20,190 nucleotides of DNA, from positions 1-20,190 of the IMG/VR virus record IMGVR_UViG_3300006165_001202. The stretch is one strand, 5' to 3'. Shown here in pieces: positions 6,397 through 12,935 of this stretch; position 1 is the stretch's first letter, and each line of letters begins with the position of its first letter. Origin of the DNA: a virus. The position numbers and the translations under genes are program-made. The notes beneath the pieces were generated by a model. It was not told the DNA's origin. It ran no database searches and saw nothing but the letters and a program-made list of their open reading frames with translations.

Positions 6397-7368
6397 ATGA
6401 GCAAGGTACATCTTTTATCACAAATAATAGCTAATTTACAGCTACCTACAACTCAAGACGAGAAGATTGAGTTACTAACCACCTATAATAAAGAAATCAT
6501 ACTGAAACGCATTATAAGTATTGCGTATAATCCATGGATTGATCTTGGTATGACTAAGTTTAAGCCTAGACATACTGGTAAACAGTTTGGAATGGGTATA
6601 GCTAGATTCTTACATATTCTAGATGATATTATAGATGAAAAATATTCACATAAAGAAAAAGAGTTTTCATGCAATATGGCACTTATGCATATTGAACAAA
6701 ATGATGCTAAACTCTTTACTAGCTTAATTACACAGTCATTAGATCTATGCTTAGATATTGAATCAATCAATACAGTTTGGCCTGGATTAATAATGAACTA
6801 TCCAATAAGCACTCCAGTTACTACAGACTATAAAGAATTTAAATTGTTTCCAGCATCAGTACAACCACTTAGCAGAGGCTTACGAGTCAATGTAATGGTT
6901 TACAATGATGTTGTATTCTATAAAGACAAGCTAGGTAATAATATACTAGGTTGGGAAATATATGACAAACAATTTATTAACCTAGCACAAGGTAACAATA
7001 CAGTATTTGATGGGCATGCAGTAGTTGCAGAAGGCGTTAACGTTGTTGAAGTTGCAAACGATAAGGTACTAGAAGCAGAAGCAGAGAACATTAGATTCAT
7101 GTTATGGGACGTTATACGTTATGATGGGTTTGTTAAAGGTGAAGACACACGCATGGGTTATAACTGGCGTTACAACGGTATTGAACATATGCAAATATTA
7201 GCCATAGACAAGAATCCTGCTCCTTGTTATGATTTAGTTCGTGCTGAATTAGTAGGTAGTCAAGAGCAATTAGCACTTACTGTGTCTAAATTCAGTGGAT
7301 GTGTTATTAAGAGCTTAGATGGTATCTGGAAACACGGTCCAGATGAAACACAAGTTATTTGCGTCTAA
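6397..7368 (+). CDS. T4-type DNA ligase relative, catalytically degenerate and truncated
   Basis: The 323-residue protein aligns with T4 gp30 from the start: a helical N-domain with QFGMGIARFL, then SINTVWPGLI (gp30 SIANKVWPGLI), then FPASVQPLSRGLRVNV where gp30 has FPAFAQLKADGARCFAEV. The adenylated Lys of KxDG is therefore Leu158 and the Asp is Arg160. Motif III DGEL reads DGHA, the WDY region reads WDVIRYDG, and EGIILK reads SGCVIK. The frame ends after SLDGIW, before motif V and the OB fold. It cannot ligate as a classical enzyme. The long intact frame argues for a retained non-catalytic role. The start overlaps a hairpin arm and it converges on the lipase gene with a 14-base overlap. Confidence 0.8.
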   Translation: MSKVHLLSQIIANLQLPTTQDEKIELLTTYNKEIILKRIISIAYNPWIDLGMTKFKPRHTGKQFGMGIARFLHILDDIIDEKYSHKEKEFSCNMALMHIEQNDAKLFTSLITQSLDLCLDIESINTVWPGLIMNYPISTPVTTDYKEFKLFPASVQPLSRGLRVNVMVYNDVVFYKDKLGNNILGWEIYDKQFINLAQGNNTVFDGHAVVAEGVNVVEVANDKVLEAEAENIRFMLWDVIRYDGFVKGEDTRMGYNWRYNGIEHMQILAIDKNPAPCYDLVRAELVGSQEQLALTVSKFSGCVIKSLDGIWKHGPDETQVICV

Positions 7369-8122
7369 GTATTTTCTTAAGGTAGTTAGCACTCAAGTGA
7401 TCATAAAAATTATCAAAGAACTGAAACTTACTCCAAGCCTTTAATCTTCCTTTTATTCTATCTCTCATTCTATGCAAAAAAGTTGTGTTAGTCTGTATAT
7501 GATCAGTGTATGATATATAGAACAAATCACCTATGTGTTCATAGTAACCACCTGGTGGAACTTGTGGCACAATATCGTTGTTATTCACAAAACGATAAGC
7601 ATCTATTCCATCAAATTGCTTAGTCCATGCAAGTGTTCCTACTTTAGGGCATCCATATGTATAAAGAGATATATCCTTATTGTCTACATGAATACGTGTA
7701 GCGGCTATAGTTGCCATTGCGGCACCTAAGCTATGTCCACATATTACAAACTTGCGTGATTTTATACTTTTACCTAGCCACTTAGTTAGTGCTGGCCAAA
7801 GTTTATCAAGTTCAGTTTTAAATCCACCATGTACATGTCCTACAGTTTCAGCACTACTTGGCCATGCTTTAACGTCTGCAAGTATGTCTCCGAATTGTGT
7901 TGGTTCAGTTCCTCTAAATGCAATTAATGTATACTTGGGAAATTTAATTCCGTAACATTGTGCAGAACCTTTAGAAAAGAACTTTATAGTGGAATATTTT
8001 ATTTTATGTTTTATTAGATACGCTTCCATTGTATCAATATCGTTATATGCTTCTTCTACCATTTCCGCTGTTAATTCAACAACGGCCCAATCTATCTTAT
8101 TTTTTGTTGTTTGATTTGGCAA
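7355..8122 (-). CDS. Class 3 lipase-like alpha/beta hydrolase
   Basis: The 255-residue protein has the lipase_3 pattern: TLIAFRGTEPTQFGDILADV near residues 65-84, the nucleophile elbow GHSLG with Ser131, YTYGCPKVG, an Asp in NNDIVPQVPP (Asp183), and a late His242 in DHLSANY. The triad is complete. No signal peptide is visible, so it would act in the cytoplasm or be released at lysis. Phospholipid attack at lysis or lipid salvage are possible roles. Its start overlaps the end of the MscS-like gene by 26 bases, indicating one late minus-strand transcript. Confidence 0.85.
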   Translation of the reverse strand: MPNQTTKNKIDWAVVELTAEMVEEAYNDIDTMEAYLIKHKIKYSTIKFFSKGSAQCYGIKFPKYTLIAFRGTEPTQFGDILADVKAWPSSAETVGHVHGGFKTELDKLWPALTKWLGKSIKSRKFVICGHSLGAAMATIAATRIHVDNKDISLYTYGCPKVGTLAWTKQFDGIDAYRFVNNNDIVPQVPPGGYYEHIGDLFYISYTDHIQTNTTFLHRMRDRIKGRLKAWSKFQFFDNFYDHLSANYLKKILRRK

Positions 8123-8429
8123 TTACTTTCTCCAGTCTCATCATAGGCATTCTTTTGTTTTCAACATATCTCCACACTTTACCGCGGCCGTTGTCAATTT
8201 CAAAAATAGTTTCTCGTAAACCAATGCTGATGATTGTTGCTTGTTCACCTTCAAGAAAAACTACATCTCCGGGTTCAAACCCAGGTTTCATTTTCCATCT
8301 TATACTTGCTACTATATCAGCAACTGCTTCTTTAAACCACATTGCTATTATACCACCAATTAGTACTATAATAAACGGCTTAAAGAATTCTTCTATGTCA
8401 ATTGCGTATTTTAGTGCTTCTGTTTCCAT
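8097..8429 (-). CDS. Small membrane protein with an MscS-like beta domain
   Basis: The 110-residue protein has one membrane helix (about residues 17-31, FKPFIIVLIGGIIAMWF) followed by GFEPGDVVFLEGEQATIISIGLR, which is the pattern of the MscS Sm-like beta domain (family: F.vGD.V...G..G.V..IglR.T). Only the last pore-lining helix and the beta domain are kept, with no sensor helices and no C-terminal cage. It could form a minimal channel or interact with host MscS. The ATG lies 5 bases after a minus-strand CATAAATA box and has no Shine-Dalgarno. The lipase gene overlaps its end. Confidence 0.7.
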   Translation of the reverse strand: METEALKYAIDIEEFFKPFIIVLIGGIIAMWFKEAVADIVASIRWKMKPGFEPGDVVFLEGEQATIISIGLRETIFEIDNGRGKVWRYVENKRMPMMRLEKVIAKSNNKK

Positions 8430-8434
8430 GCTTG

Positions 8435-8442
8435 TATTTATG
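8435..8442 (-). promoter_or_regulatory. Minus-strand late promoter box CATAAATA
   Basis: The box reads from 8442 down to 8435 and is followed by 5 bases and then the ATG of the MscS-like gene (8429). This is the same spacing as at 6384 and predicts a leaderless transcript. Confidence 0.5.
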
Positions 8443-8479
8443 CGTAATTGAAATTAACATTTGTGTTAATTAAATATTT

Positions 8480-8487
8480 GATAAATA
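8480..8487 (+). promoter_or_regulatory. Late promoter box GATAAATA upstream of the tmRNA gene
   Basis: A plus-strand GATAAATA lies just before the TTGACA of the tmRNA promoter. It would give a slightly longer tmRNA precursor than the box at 8513. Confidence 0.4.
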
Positions 8488-8489
8488 GG

Positions 8490-8520
8490 TTGACAGAAGA
8501 CACTACATAGTGTATAAATA
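8490..8520 (+). promoter_or_regulatory. Fused sigma70 and late promoter of the tmRNA gene
   Basis: TTGACA (8490-8495), a 17-base spacer and TATAAA (8513-8518) form a near-consensus sigma70 promoter. The same -10 bases extend to a perfect T4 late box TATAAATA (8513-8520). The tmRNA could thus be made by host holoenzyme early and by the phage-modified polymerase late. Confidence 0.7.
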
Positions 8521-8524
8521 TAAC

Positions 8525-8866
8525 TTGTAACGTTGAAACTTAATTGAACGCTAAACTGGACCTGGGGGCAGTACCCAGCAGCTCCACCATAAACACATCG
8601 CCGTGTGGACCGAAAGACGGATTCTATAGGCGTTTCGGCATATGTCGCAGTAGAATATTACGGTGTGTTTTTGATGGGGCTGATATAGGATCGACAGGTA
8701 GACTAGATAAGTGGAGTTATCCCGATGTAAGCTGGGTTAACGCGAACAAACTTTATAATTGCAAACGCAAATTATGAGCCAGAAATGGCAATAGCAGCCT
8801 AAATTAGGTATGTAGGGGTTTTGGTAACTTGGACCTGGCAACAGAATCAAGTTGCAAACTTCATGG
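8525..8866 (+). ncRNA. ssrA: Permuted two-piece tmRNA
   Basis: The gene is circularly permuted as in alphaproteobacteria. The acceptor piece comes first and ends CAGCTCC-A-CCA (8579-8589), with a CTGGG/CCCAG T-arm-like hairpin before it. An intervening segment (8590-8675) follows, then the coding piece from 8676 with the tmRNA 5' signature GGGGCTGATATAGGATCGAC. GGGGCTG (8676-8682) pairs over 7 bp with CAGCTCC (8579-8585), with one G-U pair. The tag frame is at 8761-8802; a CCTAAATTAGG hairpin holds its stop codon, as in helix 5 of other tmRNAs. The last clear element is a hairpin at 8826-8853. Exact outer ends and processing sites are not determined. It rescues stalled ribosomes with SmpB. 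Confidence 0.9.
8761..8802 (+). other. tmRNA proteolysis-tag reading frame
   Basis: The resume frame starts at GCA 8761 and reads ANANYEPEMAIAA before TAA, 13 residues plus the alanine charged on the tmRNA. Alphaproteobacterial tags such as AANDNFAEEFAVAA share the N.N(Y/F) start and the hydrophobic-AA end that ClpX recognises. Here the end is MAIAA rather than LAA or VAA. Interior EPEM is unlike the usual AEEF. Confidence 0.88.
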
Positions 8867-8900
8867 ACATAAGTTCATGATTATCTTAAACAGGAATAAT

Positions 8901-9485
8901 ATGAAAAATTTAATGATGACTGCGGCCGCAATAGCCGTAATTTCTACAGCCGCATTGGCTGAGGATTATGACAATACATCTATTACTATGGCAGCTGAAG
9001 GTGCTACAGTAGGAGTTGAGTTGTCAACAAATGATACAACTAGATCACTGGGCGTATACACAACTAACACTGCACTCGATTATGGTGTGCAAATGATTGA
9101 TAATGGCACTAAGCGTGACTATAATCTTTCAGTTGGTAATACAGTTGAAATGCCTGTTGGATTTGCCGGAACGGCATATGTTAAAGGCGAAGCTGAGTAT
9201 AATTGGGGTGACTCATATACTAAAGCAGAAATGCACATTACACCAGCAGTTGGCTTTAAAACAAAGTTAGCTCAAATTGCTCCATTCGTTGAAGCTGGTT
9301 ATAGATTGAAATCAATCGAAGGTGATTATACTAATGTAAACCGTGATGCTCCTTATGCAAAACTTGGTACTTCGTATCAGTTAACGCTTAACACAGCATT
9401 GAACTTAGACGTAACACAGTCTATGGATAAAAAGTGGAAATCAACAGACCGTGAACTTGGTGCAAAATTAACATTTAAATTCTAA
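8901..9485 (+). CDS. Outer-membrane beta-barrel protein with signal peptide
   Basis: The 194-residue protein starts with a cleavable signal peptide, MKNLMMTAAAIAVISTAALA then EDYDN. The mature part alternates polar and hydrophobic residues in about eight strands (for example AGTAYVKGEAEYNWG, AQIAPFVEAGYRLKS) and ends KLTFKF, the C-terminal Phe that the BAM complex recognises. This suggests an OmpA/opacity-like barrel in the host outer membrane. ATG 8901 is preferred to an upstream in-frame ATG at 8829 because the signal peptide begins there and CAGGA precedes it. A phage could use it for superinfection exclusion or receptor masking; the function is unknown. A strong terminator follows. Confidence 0.85.
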   Translation: MKNLMMTAAAIAVISTAALAEDYDNTSITMAAEGATVGVELSTNDTTRSLGVYTTNTALDYGVQMIDNGTKRDYNLSVGNTVEMPVGFAGTAYVKGEAEYNWGDSYTKAEMHITPAVGFKTKLAQIAPFVEAGYRLKSIEGDYTNVNRDAPYAKLGTSYQLTLNTALNLDVTQSMDKKWKSTDRELGAKLTFKF

Positions 9486-9500
9486 AAATACTTAAACGGA

Positions 9501-9535
9501 AAAGGGAGCTACTTCTTAAAAGCTCCCTTTTTTTC
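9501..9535 (+). terminator. Strong intrinsic terminator
   Basis: AAAGGGAGCT (9501-9510) and AGCTCCCTTT (9521-9530) form a perfect 10-bp stem with a 10-nt loop, running into T7. It ends the tmRNA/outer-membrane protein unit. Confidence 0.92.
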
Positions 9536-9552
9536 TGGCTAAATTACCAAGG

Positions 9553-9581
9553 TTGACTTTTGGCTTCTAATGTGTTACTAT
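9553..9581 (+). promoter_or_regulatory. Sigma70-like promoter
   Basis: TTGACT (9553-9558), a 17-base spacer and TACTAT (9576-9581) lie right after the terminator and before the gene at 9631. An overlapping TATAAT at 9579-9584 would give a 20-base spacer. The -35 sits in GGTTGACTTT, shared with the promoter at 9916. Confidence 0.7.
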
Positions 9582-9630
9582 AATAATGTAGAAATGAATT
9601 CTACAACACACAAACACACAGGAGAAGTAA

Positions 9631-9861
9631 ATGGTAACAAATAATAAAAATGCGTATGAGATACGTACAGAAATACTAAGTATGGCCCAAGGGTTCGTTA
9701 TGGACAAGTTTCATAATGAAAGAAACAATTGGGAAAGTTCTACAAGTAGACATCCTGAAACAGGACAATTATTATCTACAAAAGATGCACCAGTGTATCC
9801 TTCATCTGAAGATATACTAGCAGAAGCAAATAAGCTATATTCGTTTGTTGATAGTAAGTAG
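9631..9861 (+). CDS. Conserved small phage protein of unknown function
   Basis: The 76-residue soluble protein (NAYEIRTEILSMAQGFVMDKF ... YPSSEDILAEANKLYSFVDSK) resembles, from memory, a short protein family of T4-like cyanophages with the same NAYEIRTE start and LYSFV end. AGGAGAAG precedes the ATG by 5 bases. It is a single-gene unit with its own promoter and terminator, so it is probably expressed strongly early in infection. No catalytic motif is visible. Confidence 0.82.
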   Translation: MVTNNKNAYEIRTEILSMAQGFVMDKFHNERNNWESSTSRHPETGQLLSTKDAPVYPSSEDILAEANKLYSFVDSK

Positions 9862-9873
9862 TTAAATTACGGG

Positions 9874-9899
9874 AAAAGCCATCGAAAGGTGGCTTTTTT
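9874..9899 (+). terminator. Intrinsic terminator with GAAA tetraloop
   Basis: AAAAGCCATC and GGTGGCTTTT pair over 10 bp (one G-U) around GAAA and continue into T6. It closes the 9631 gene. Confidence 0.9.
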
Positions 9900-9915
9900 A
9901 TGACTAAAATACCGG

Positions 9916-9943
9916 TTGACTTTGGGGTAAATTCTTATATAAT
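9916..9943 (+). promoter_or_regulatory. Sigma70-like promoter of tRNA-Arg(GCG) and the methyltransferase
   Basis: TTGACT (9916-9921), a 16-base spacer and TATAAT (9938-9943) stand 9 bases before the tRNA. Confidence 0.8.
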
Positions 9944-9952
9944 AGTAAATAT

Positions 9953-10029
9953 GCACCCTTAGCTCATCTGGATAGAGCGTTGGTTTGCGGAACCAGAGGT
10001 AATAGGTTCGAGTCCTGTAGGGTGCACCA
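9953..10029 (+). tRNA. tRNA-Arg, anticodon GCG
   Basis: A complete 77-nt cloverleaf with encoded CCA. Acceptor GCACCCT/AGGGTGC, D-stem GCTC/GAGC, anticodon stem TTGGT/ACCAG with loop TTGCGGA, and T-arm ATAGG-TTCGAGT-CCTGT. Anticodon GCG reads CGC and CGU; A in the D-loop and C35 agree with arginine identity. Bacteria normally use ACG edited to inosine for these codons, so a G34 version is unusual. The methyltransferase gene starts 20 bases downstream and is probably co-transcribed. Confidence 0.92.
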
Positions 10030-10049
10030 AATTCATAAAAGAGATATAC

Positions 10050-11012
10050 ATGTTTAAAGGAAAATACAACGAACTAGTAAGTCATCAAACTATGATTCAA
10101 GATGAAACTAGAACACAAGGTTATATGGAAGCTATTGAAAAAGCAGTTGATCCAGGAGACACTGTTATTGATTTTGGCAGTGGCACAGGAATATTAGCTA
10201 TTAAAGCCGCTAAGTGTGGAGCAAATAAAGTTTGGGCAATCGAGCGTAATCCTGTTACAGCTATGATACTCAGAAAAAACATATTATCTAATAATGTAGA
10301 TGTTGAAGTATTTGAAGGAACTGCTGCTGAATTTATAATAATGCATCATGGCGAATTTAAAGCAGATGTTGTTATTAGTGAATGTATAGGAGATCACATA
10401 TTTGAAAATACTATGGTCTTAGATTTCCACGAAATATGCAAACACTTTTATGCAACAAAATGCATACCTTCAAACTTTAAATTATATTGTCATGGCGAAT
10501 ACATTACTAGAAAGCAAGATAAATTTGATAATGCAAAAGACAATTTAGCAAAACATGATATTAATTTAGAAATGTTAAACGAAGAATTGTTTCCAAATGC
10601 ATTTTTAGATACATGCTATTTTGAAAATAATGATGATAATTTAGATTATTATTTTAAGTTTATTCCAAGTGATAAAGAACATTTACTATTTGAATGGAAT
10701 AATTCAGCTACATTGTTAAATTATGAAGACAATGATGAAATTATTAAAACTAGTTTTACTATGGACAAGTTACCTAATGCAGGTGACTACTTAATGTTGT
10801 ATTGGGATATTGATTTATTTAAAGGTACAATGTTTACAAATAGGCCTAGTAGAAAGAGTACTAAAAATCATTCATATTTTCAACGAACAATCAACGTAAG
10901 TAGTTATGTAATTCCAGAGTTCAACTTAGGTATTAACATACTATTTGATAAAATAGCAAATGAAGATACTCCTTGTAATAATATTAAACTATTTGCCAAG
11001 GAAACAACTTAG
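10050..11012 (+). CDS. PRMT-like SAM-dependent methyltransferase
   Basis: The 320-residue protein has a class I methyltransferase fold with features of protein arginine methyltransferases. DETRTQGYMEAIE (18-30) matches the D..RT..Y region before motif I, VIDFGSGTGIL (39-49) binds SAM, and E65 in VWAIERN would hold the ribose. SECIGDHIFEN (110-120) is placed like the double-E loop, with E111 and E119. The C-terminal part looks like the PRMT beta-barrel and has NHSYFQ near residue 277, where PRMTs have a THW loop. Substrates could be host or phage proteins. It overlaps the convergent gene by 29 bases at its 3' end. Confidence 0.78.
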   Translation: MFKGKYNELVSHQTMIQDETRTQGYMEAIEKAVDPGDTVIDFGSGTGILAIKAAKCGANKVWAIERNPVTAMILRKNILSNNVDVEVFEGTAAEFIIMHHGEFKADVVISECIGDHIFENTMVLDFHEICKHFYATKCIPSNFKLYCHGEYITRKQDKFDNAKDNLAKHDINLEMLNEELFPNAFLDTCYFENNDDNLDYYFKFIPSDKEHLLFEWNNSATLLNYEDNDEIIKTSFTMDKLPNAGDYLMLYWDIDLFKGTMFTNRPSRKSTKNHSYFQRTINVSSYVIPEFNLGINILFDKIANEDTPCNNIKLFAKETT

Positions 11013-12360
11013 GCAACCATTGTTGATTCTTATGCTCATTCATTTCATTGATTACAAAGCCTTTTGCTATAATCTTATTACCATACCCAGCAATCCAATC
11101 TATGTAACTACGTTCGCATCTTAGTCTAACATTCTTACTATACAACATAGCGTTAACTTCGTAATTAAATGCATTACTAACGTCAATGAATACTTTCTCA
11201 TTCTCAGTACTTTTATTAACAGCGTCATCTAGTTCAGCTTTCATTCTGCTCATCCGCATTACATCAATGCGTTTGAATACTACACCAAATGATTGTGCTT
11301 CTTTTCTCCACCAATCAATAAATGGTTGTCCTAATTTAAGTAAGTATTCGTCCATTTGATCTAATCCATCTGAAGCCGCAAAGTAAGGCCTAGACATTGG
11401 ATTATCTGCTAAGTAAGAATTAACAAATTGTTTCCAGTTTGTACCATCCCAATTTTTAAAGACATACCAACACATTTCTAATGCTCTAGAATCTGCATCA
11501 AAGCATGTTATCTCGCCACCTGGTCTTAAATTTTGAATATATGCATTTGCTATTGGACTTAATCCTCCACATGTACTGAATATACTACTGCACACTTGAT
11601 CTTTAATTTCTAAATCTAAGTCTTCTGTGTTAGAACAATACCAACGTGATACCCATGTTTCGCTGCCCAATAGATATAACTTTTCATAGTGATCGTTCAT
11701 CTCAGGATAACAGTATTCTTTTAAACTACGTAAATGTTCATTCCAAATGCCTACTTTTTTACCTTGTGATAATGCAGCATCTAATAGTTTCCAGCCAGTG
11801 CGTGTGTACGTTGCAGAAACTGTTTCGTCTGTAGCTTTAATCCAGTCTGGGTTATATGTGTCACTTTTATCGCTACCTAAAGAATCTGTACTTCTTTCTA
11901 CCTTAGTAGCAGTATATGGATTTGCAATATCACTACGATCACCAAAGTCTGGCTTTCCTGCTTCCTCCCACCATTTCAAGTCAATATACATTGCTTGTGG
12001 ATGTATTTGCCACCAAGCATCTTCGTTTGTTCTATCTAATATGTGTCCAACTATAACACAGTCTTTGTATTGACCTTTCCAATACGGTTGTGTTTGTTCA
12101 ATAAAGTCTGATTGTAACACTATGCCTTGCTTTAACATTAGTATTGATTTAAGTCCAACATGTAATCCTTGTTCACATAAGTCCATAAATGTTGCAGAAG
12201 ATAGTTGAGGTATTTTTCTGTATTTCATACTGTAAAAGTCTAGCATGTTTTGTGTAATGCCTTGTGTAGACAGTTCTTTAATTTGATTGTTCAGCAACCA
12301 ACCTATCGCACAGCCTTCTGGTAGTTTGTCAGCGGTGTGAGGTATTTTATAATTTATCAT
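10984..12360 (-). CDS. Large orphan protein with a Rossmann/methyltransferase-like region
   Basis: The 458-residue protein is not recognised. Around residues 255-300, SSIFSTCGGLSPIANAYI followed by GGEITCFDADSRALEMCWYVF looks like a Rossmann SAM-binding region (glycine-rich loop, then an acidic strand end FDAD). The N-terminal half is rich in Trp and charged residues and contains WWQIHPQAMYIDLKWWEEAG. No signal peptide or membrane helix is apparent. AAGGA lies 6 bases before the ATG. It is alone on the minus strand between two plus-strand units, and no clear minus-strand promoter was found. Confidence 0.8.
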   Translation of the reverse strand: MINYKIPHTADKLPEGCAIGWLLNNQIKELSTQGITQNMLDFYSMKYRKIPQLSSATFMDLCEQGLHVGLKSILMLKQGIVLQSDFIEQTQPYWKGQYKDCVIVGHILDRTNEDAWWQIHPQAMYIDLKWWEEAGKPDFGDRSDIANPYTATKVERSTDSLGSDKSDTYNPDWIKATDETVSATYTRTGWKLLDAALSQGKKVGIWNEHLRSLKEYCYPEMNDHYEKLYLLGSETWVSRWYCSNTEDLDLEIKDQVCSSIFSTCGGLSPIANAYIQNLRPGGEITCFDADSRALEMCWYVFKNWDGTNWKQFVNSYLADNPMSRPYFAASDGLDQMDEYLLKLGQPFIDWWRKEAQSFGVVFKRIDVMRMSRMKAELDDAVNKSTENEKVFIDVSNAFNYEVNAMLYSKNVRLRCERSYIDWIAGYGNKIIAKGFVINEMNEHKNQQWLPKLFPWQIV

Positions 12361-12378
12361 CTTTTTCCTTTAAATGTA

Positions 12379-12407
12379 TTGACATGTGTTCTTTGTTGTA
12401 GTATAAT
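12379..12407 (+). promoter_or_regulatory. Perfect-consensus sigma70 promoter
   Basis: TTGACA (12379-12384), a 17-base spacer and TATAAT (12402-12407) match the consensus at all twelve positions. It points to the small-gene and tRNA block. The start would be near 12414, leaving a leader of about 150 nt. Confidence 0.8.
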
Positions 12408-12469
12408 ACTAACTGTTGTAGGGAATATTATAACATACTTCATTAACAAAGTATATTACTATTTACCAT

Positions 12470-12477
12470 TATAAATA
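12470..12477 (+). promoter_or_regulatory. Perfect T4-type late promoter box TATAAATA
   Basis: A full TATAAATA match between two sigma70 promoters on the same strand. It would let the 12565-13741 block be transcribed late as well. Confidence 0.6.
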
Positions 12478-12503
12478 AAGTAGTAAGTAAGGAAAAATAA
12501 GTG

Positions 12504-12532
12504 TTGACAAGCATGGGCTTACTATGTTATAT
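12504..12532 (+). promoter_or_regulatory. Second sigma70-like promoter of the 12565 operon
   Basis: TTGACA (12504-12509) is followed after 17 bases by TTATAT (12527-12532), or after 18 by TATATT. It starts transcription about 25 bases before the first gene. Confidence 0.7.
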
Positions 12533-12564
12533 TAGTAACATAATTAATAAAGGATACGGGTGAT

Positions 12565-12771
12565 ATGATTAGCAGTAGACAAACAGTAGAGATATTAAAA
12601 GAAGAAATGAACAAGTACACCGAAGTAAGTGAAGGACGCAAAGCTCTTAAAAAAGCAATTGAGCGTATTGAAATACTAGAAGAGATCGAGTACGTTAATA
12701 TGTATAAGCAACCCGTTTATGATGTAAAGAAGGCTAACAACAAAGAAGAGCTCGAGAAGTTCTTCAAATGA
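12565..12771 (+). CDS. Small coiled-coil protein of unknown function
   Basis: The 68-residue protein is almost wholly helical and charged (TVEILKEEMNKYTEVSEGRKALKKAIERIEILEEIEYV), with heptad-like leucine/isoleucine spacing over residues 8-43. I do not recognise it. AAAGGA lies upstream. Its TGA overlaps the ATG of the next gene (ATGA). Confidence 0.78.
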   Translation: MISSRQTVEILKEEMNKYTEVSEGRKALKKAIERIEILEEIEYVNMYKQPVYDVKKANNKEELEKFFK

Positions 12772-12935
12772 CAGTAGTTGCGTTCGCAGAACAAACGAAT
12801 CGTATTCAAGTATTAACAGAAACTGTAGAAGTGCTCAGAAGTCGTATACAAGAACATGACACTGGGCACTTATACACAACTATTAGTACACTAGAACGCT
12901 ACATAACAGAGTTAAATAAGGAAATAGAAACATGA
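12768..12935 (+). CDS. Small helical protein of unknown function
   Basis: A 55-residue frame begins at ATG 12768 inside the ATGA overlap and ends in another ATGA at 12932-12935. It reads MTVVAFAEQTNRIQVLTETV, then EVLRSRIQEHDTGHLYTTIS and TLERYITELNKEIET: a helical protein with hydrophobic residues every 3-4 positions. The precise coupling on both sides supports a real gene despite its length. Confidence 0.78.
   Translation: MTVVAFAEQTNRIQVLTETVEVLRSRIQEHDTGHLYTTISTLERYITELNKEIET

Noticed and set aside
8029-8451. Plus-strand frame of 140 codons opposite the MscS-like and lipase genes
   Set aside because: Both minus-strand genes have recognisable domains and a late promoter; the plus-strand frame has none.
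8544-8777. An open frame of 77 codons across the tmRNA gene
   Set aside because: It crosses the acceptor piece, the intervening segment and the tag region in a different frame from the tag; the tmRNA explains the sequence.
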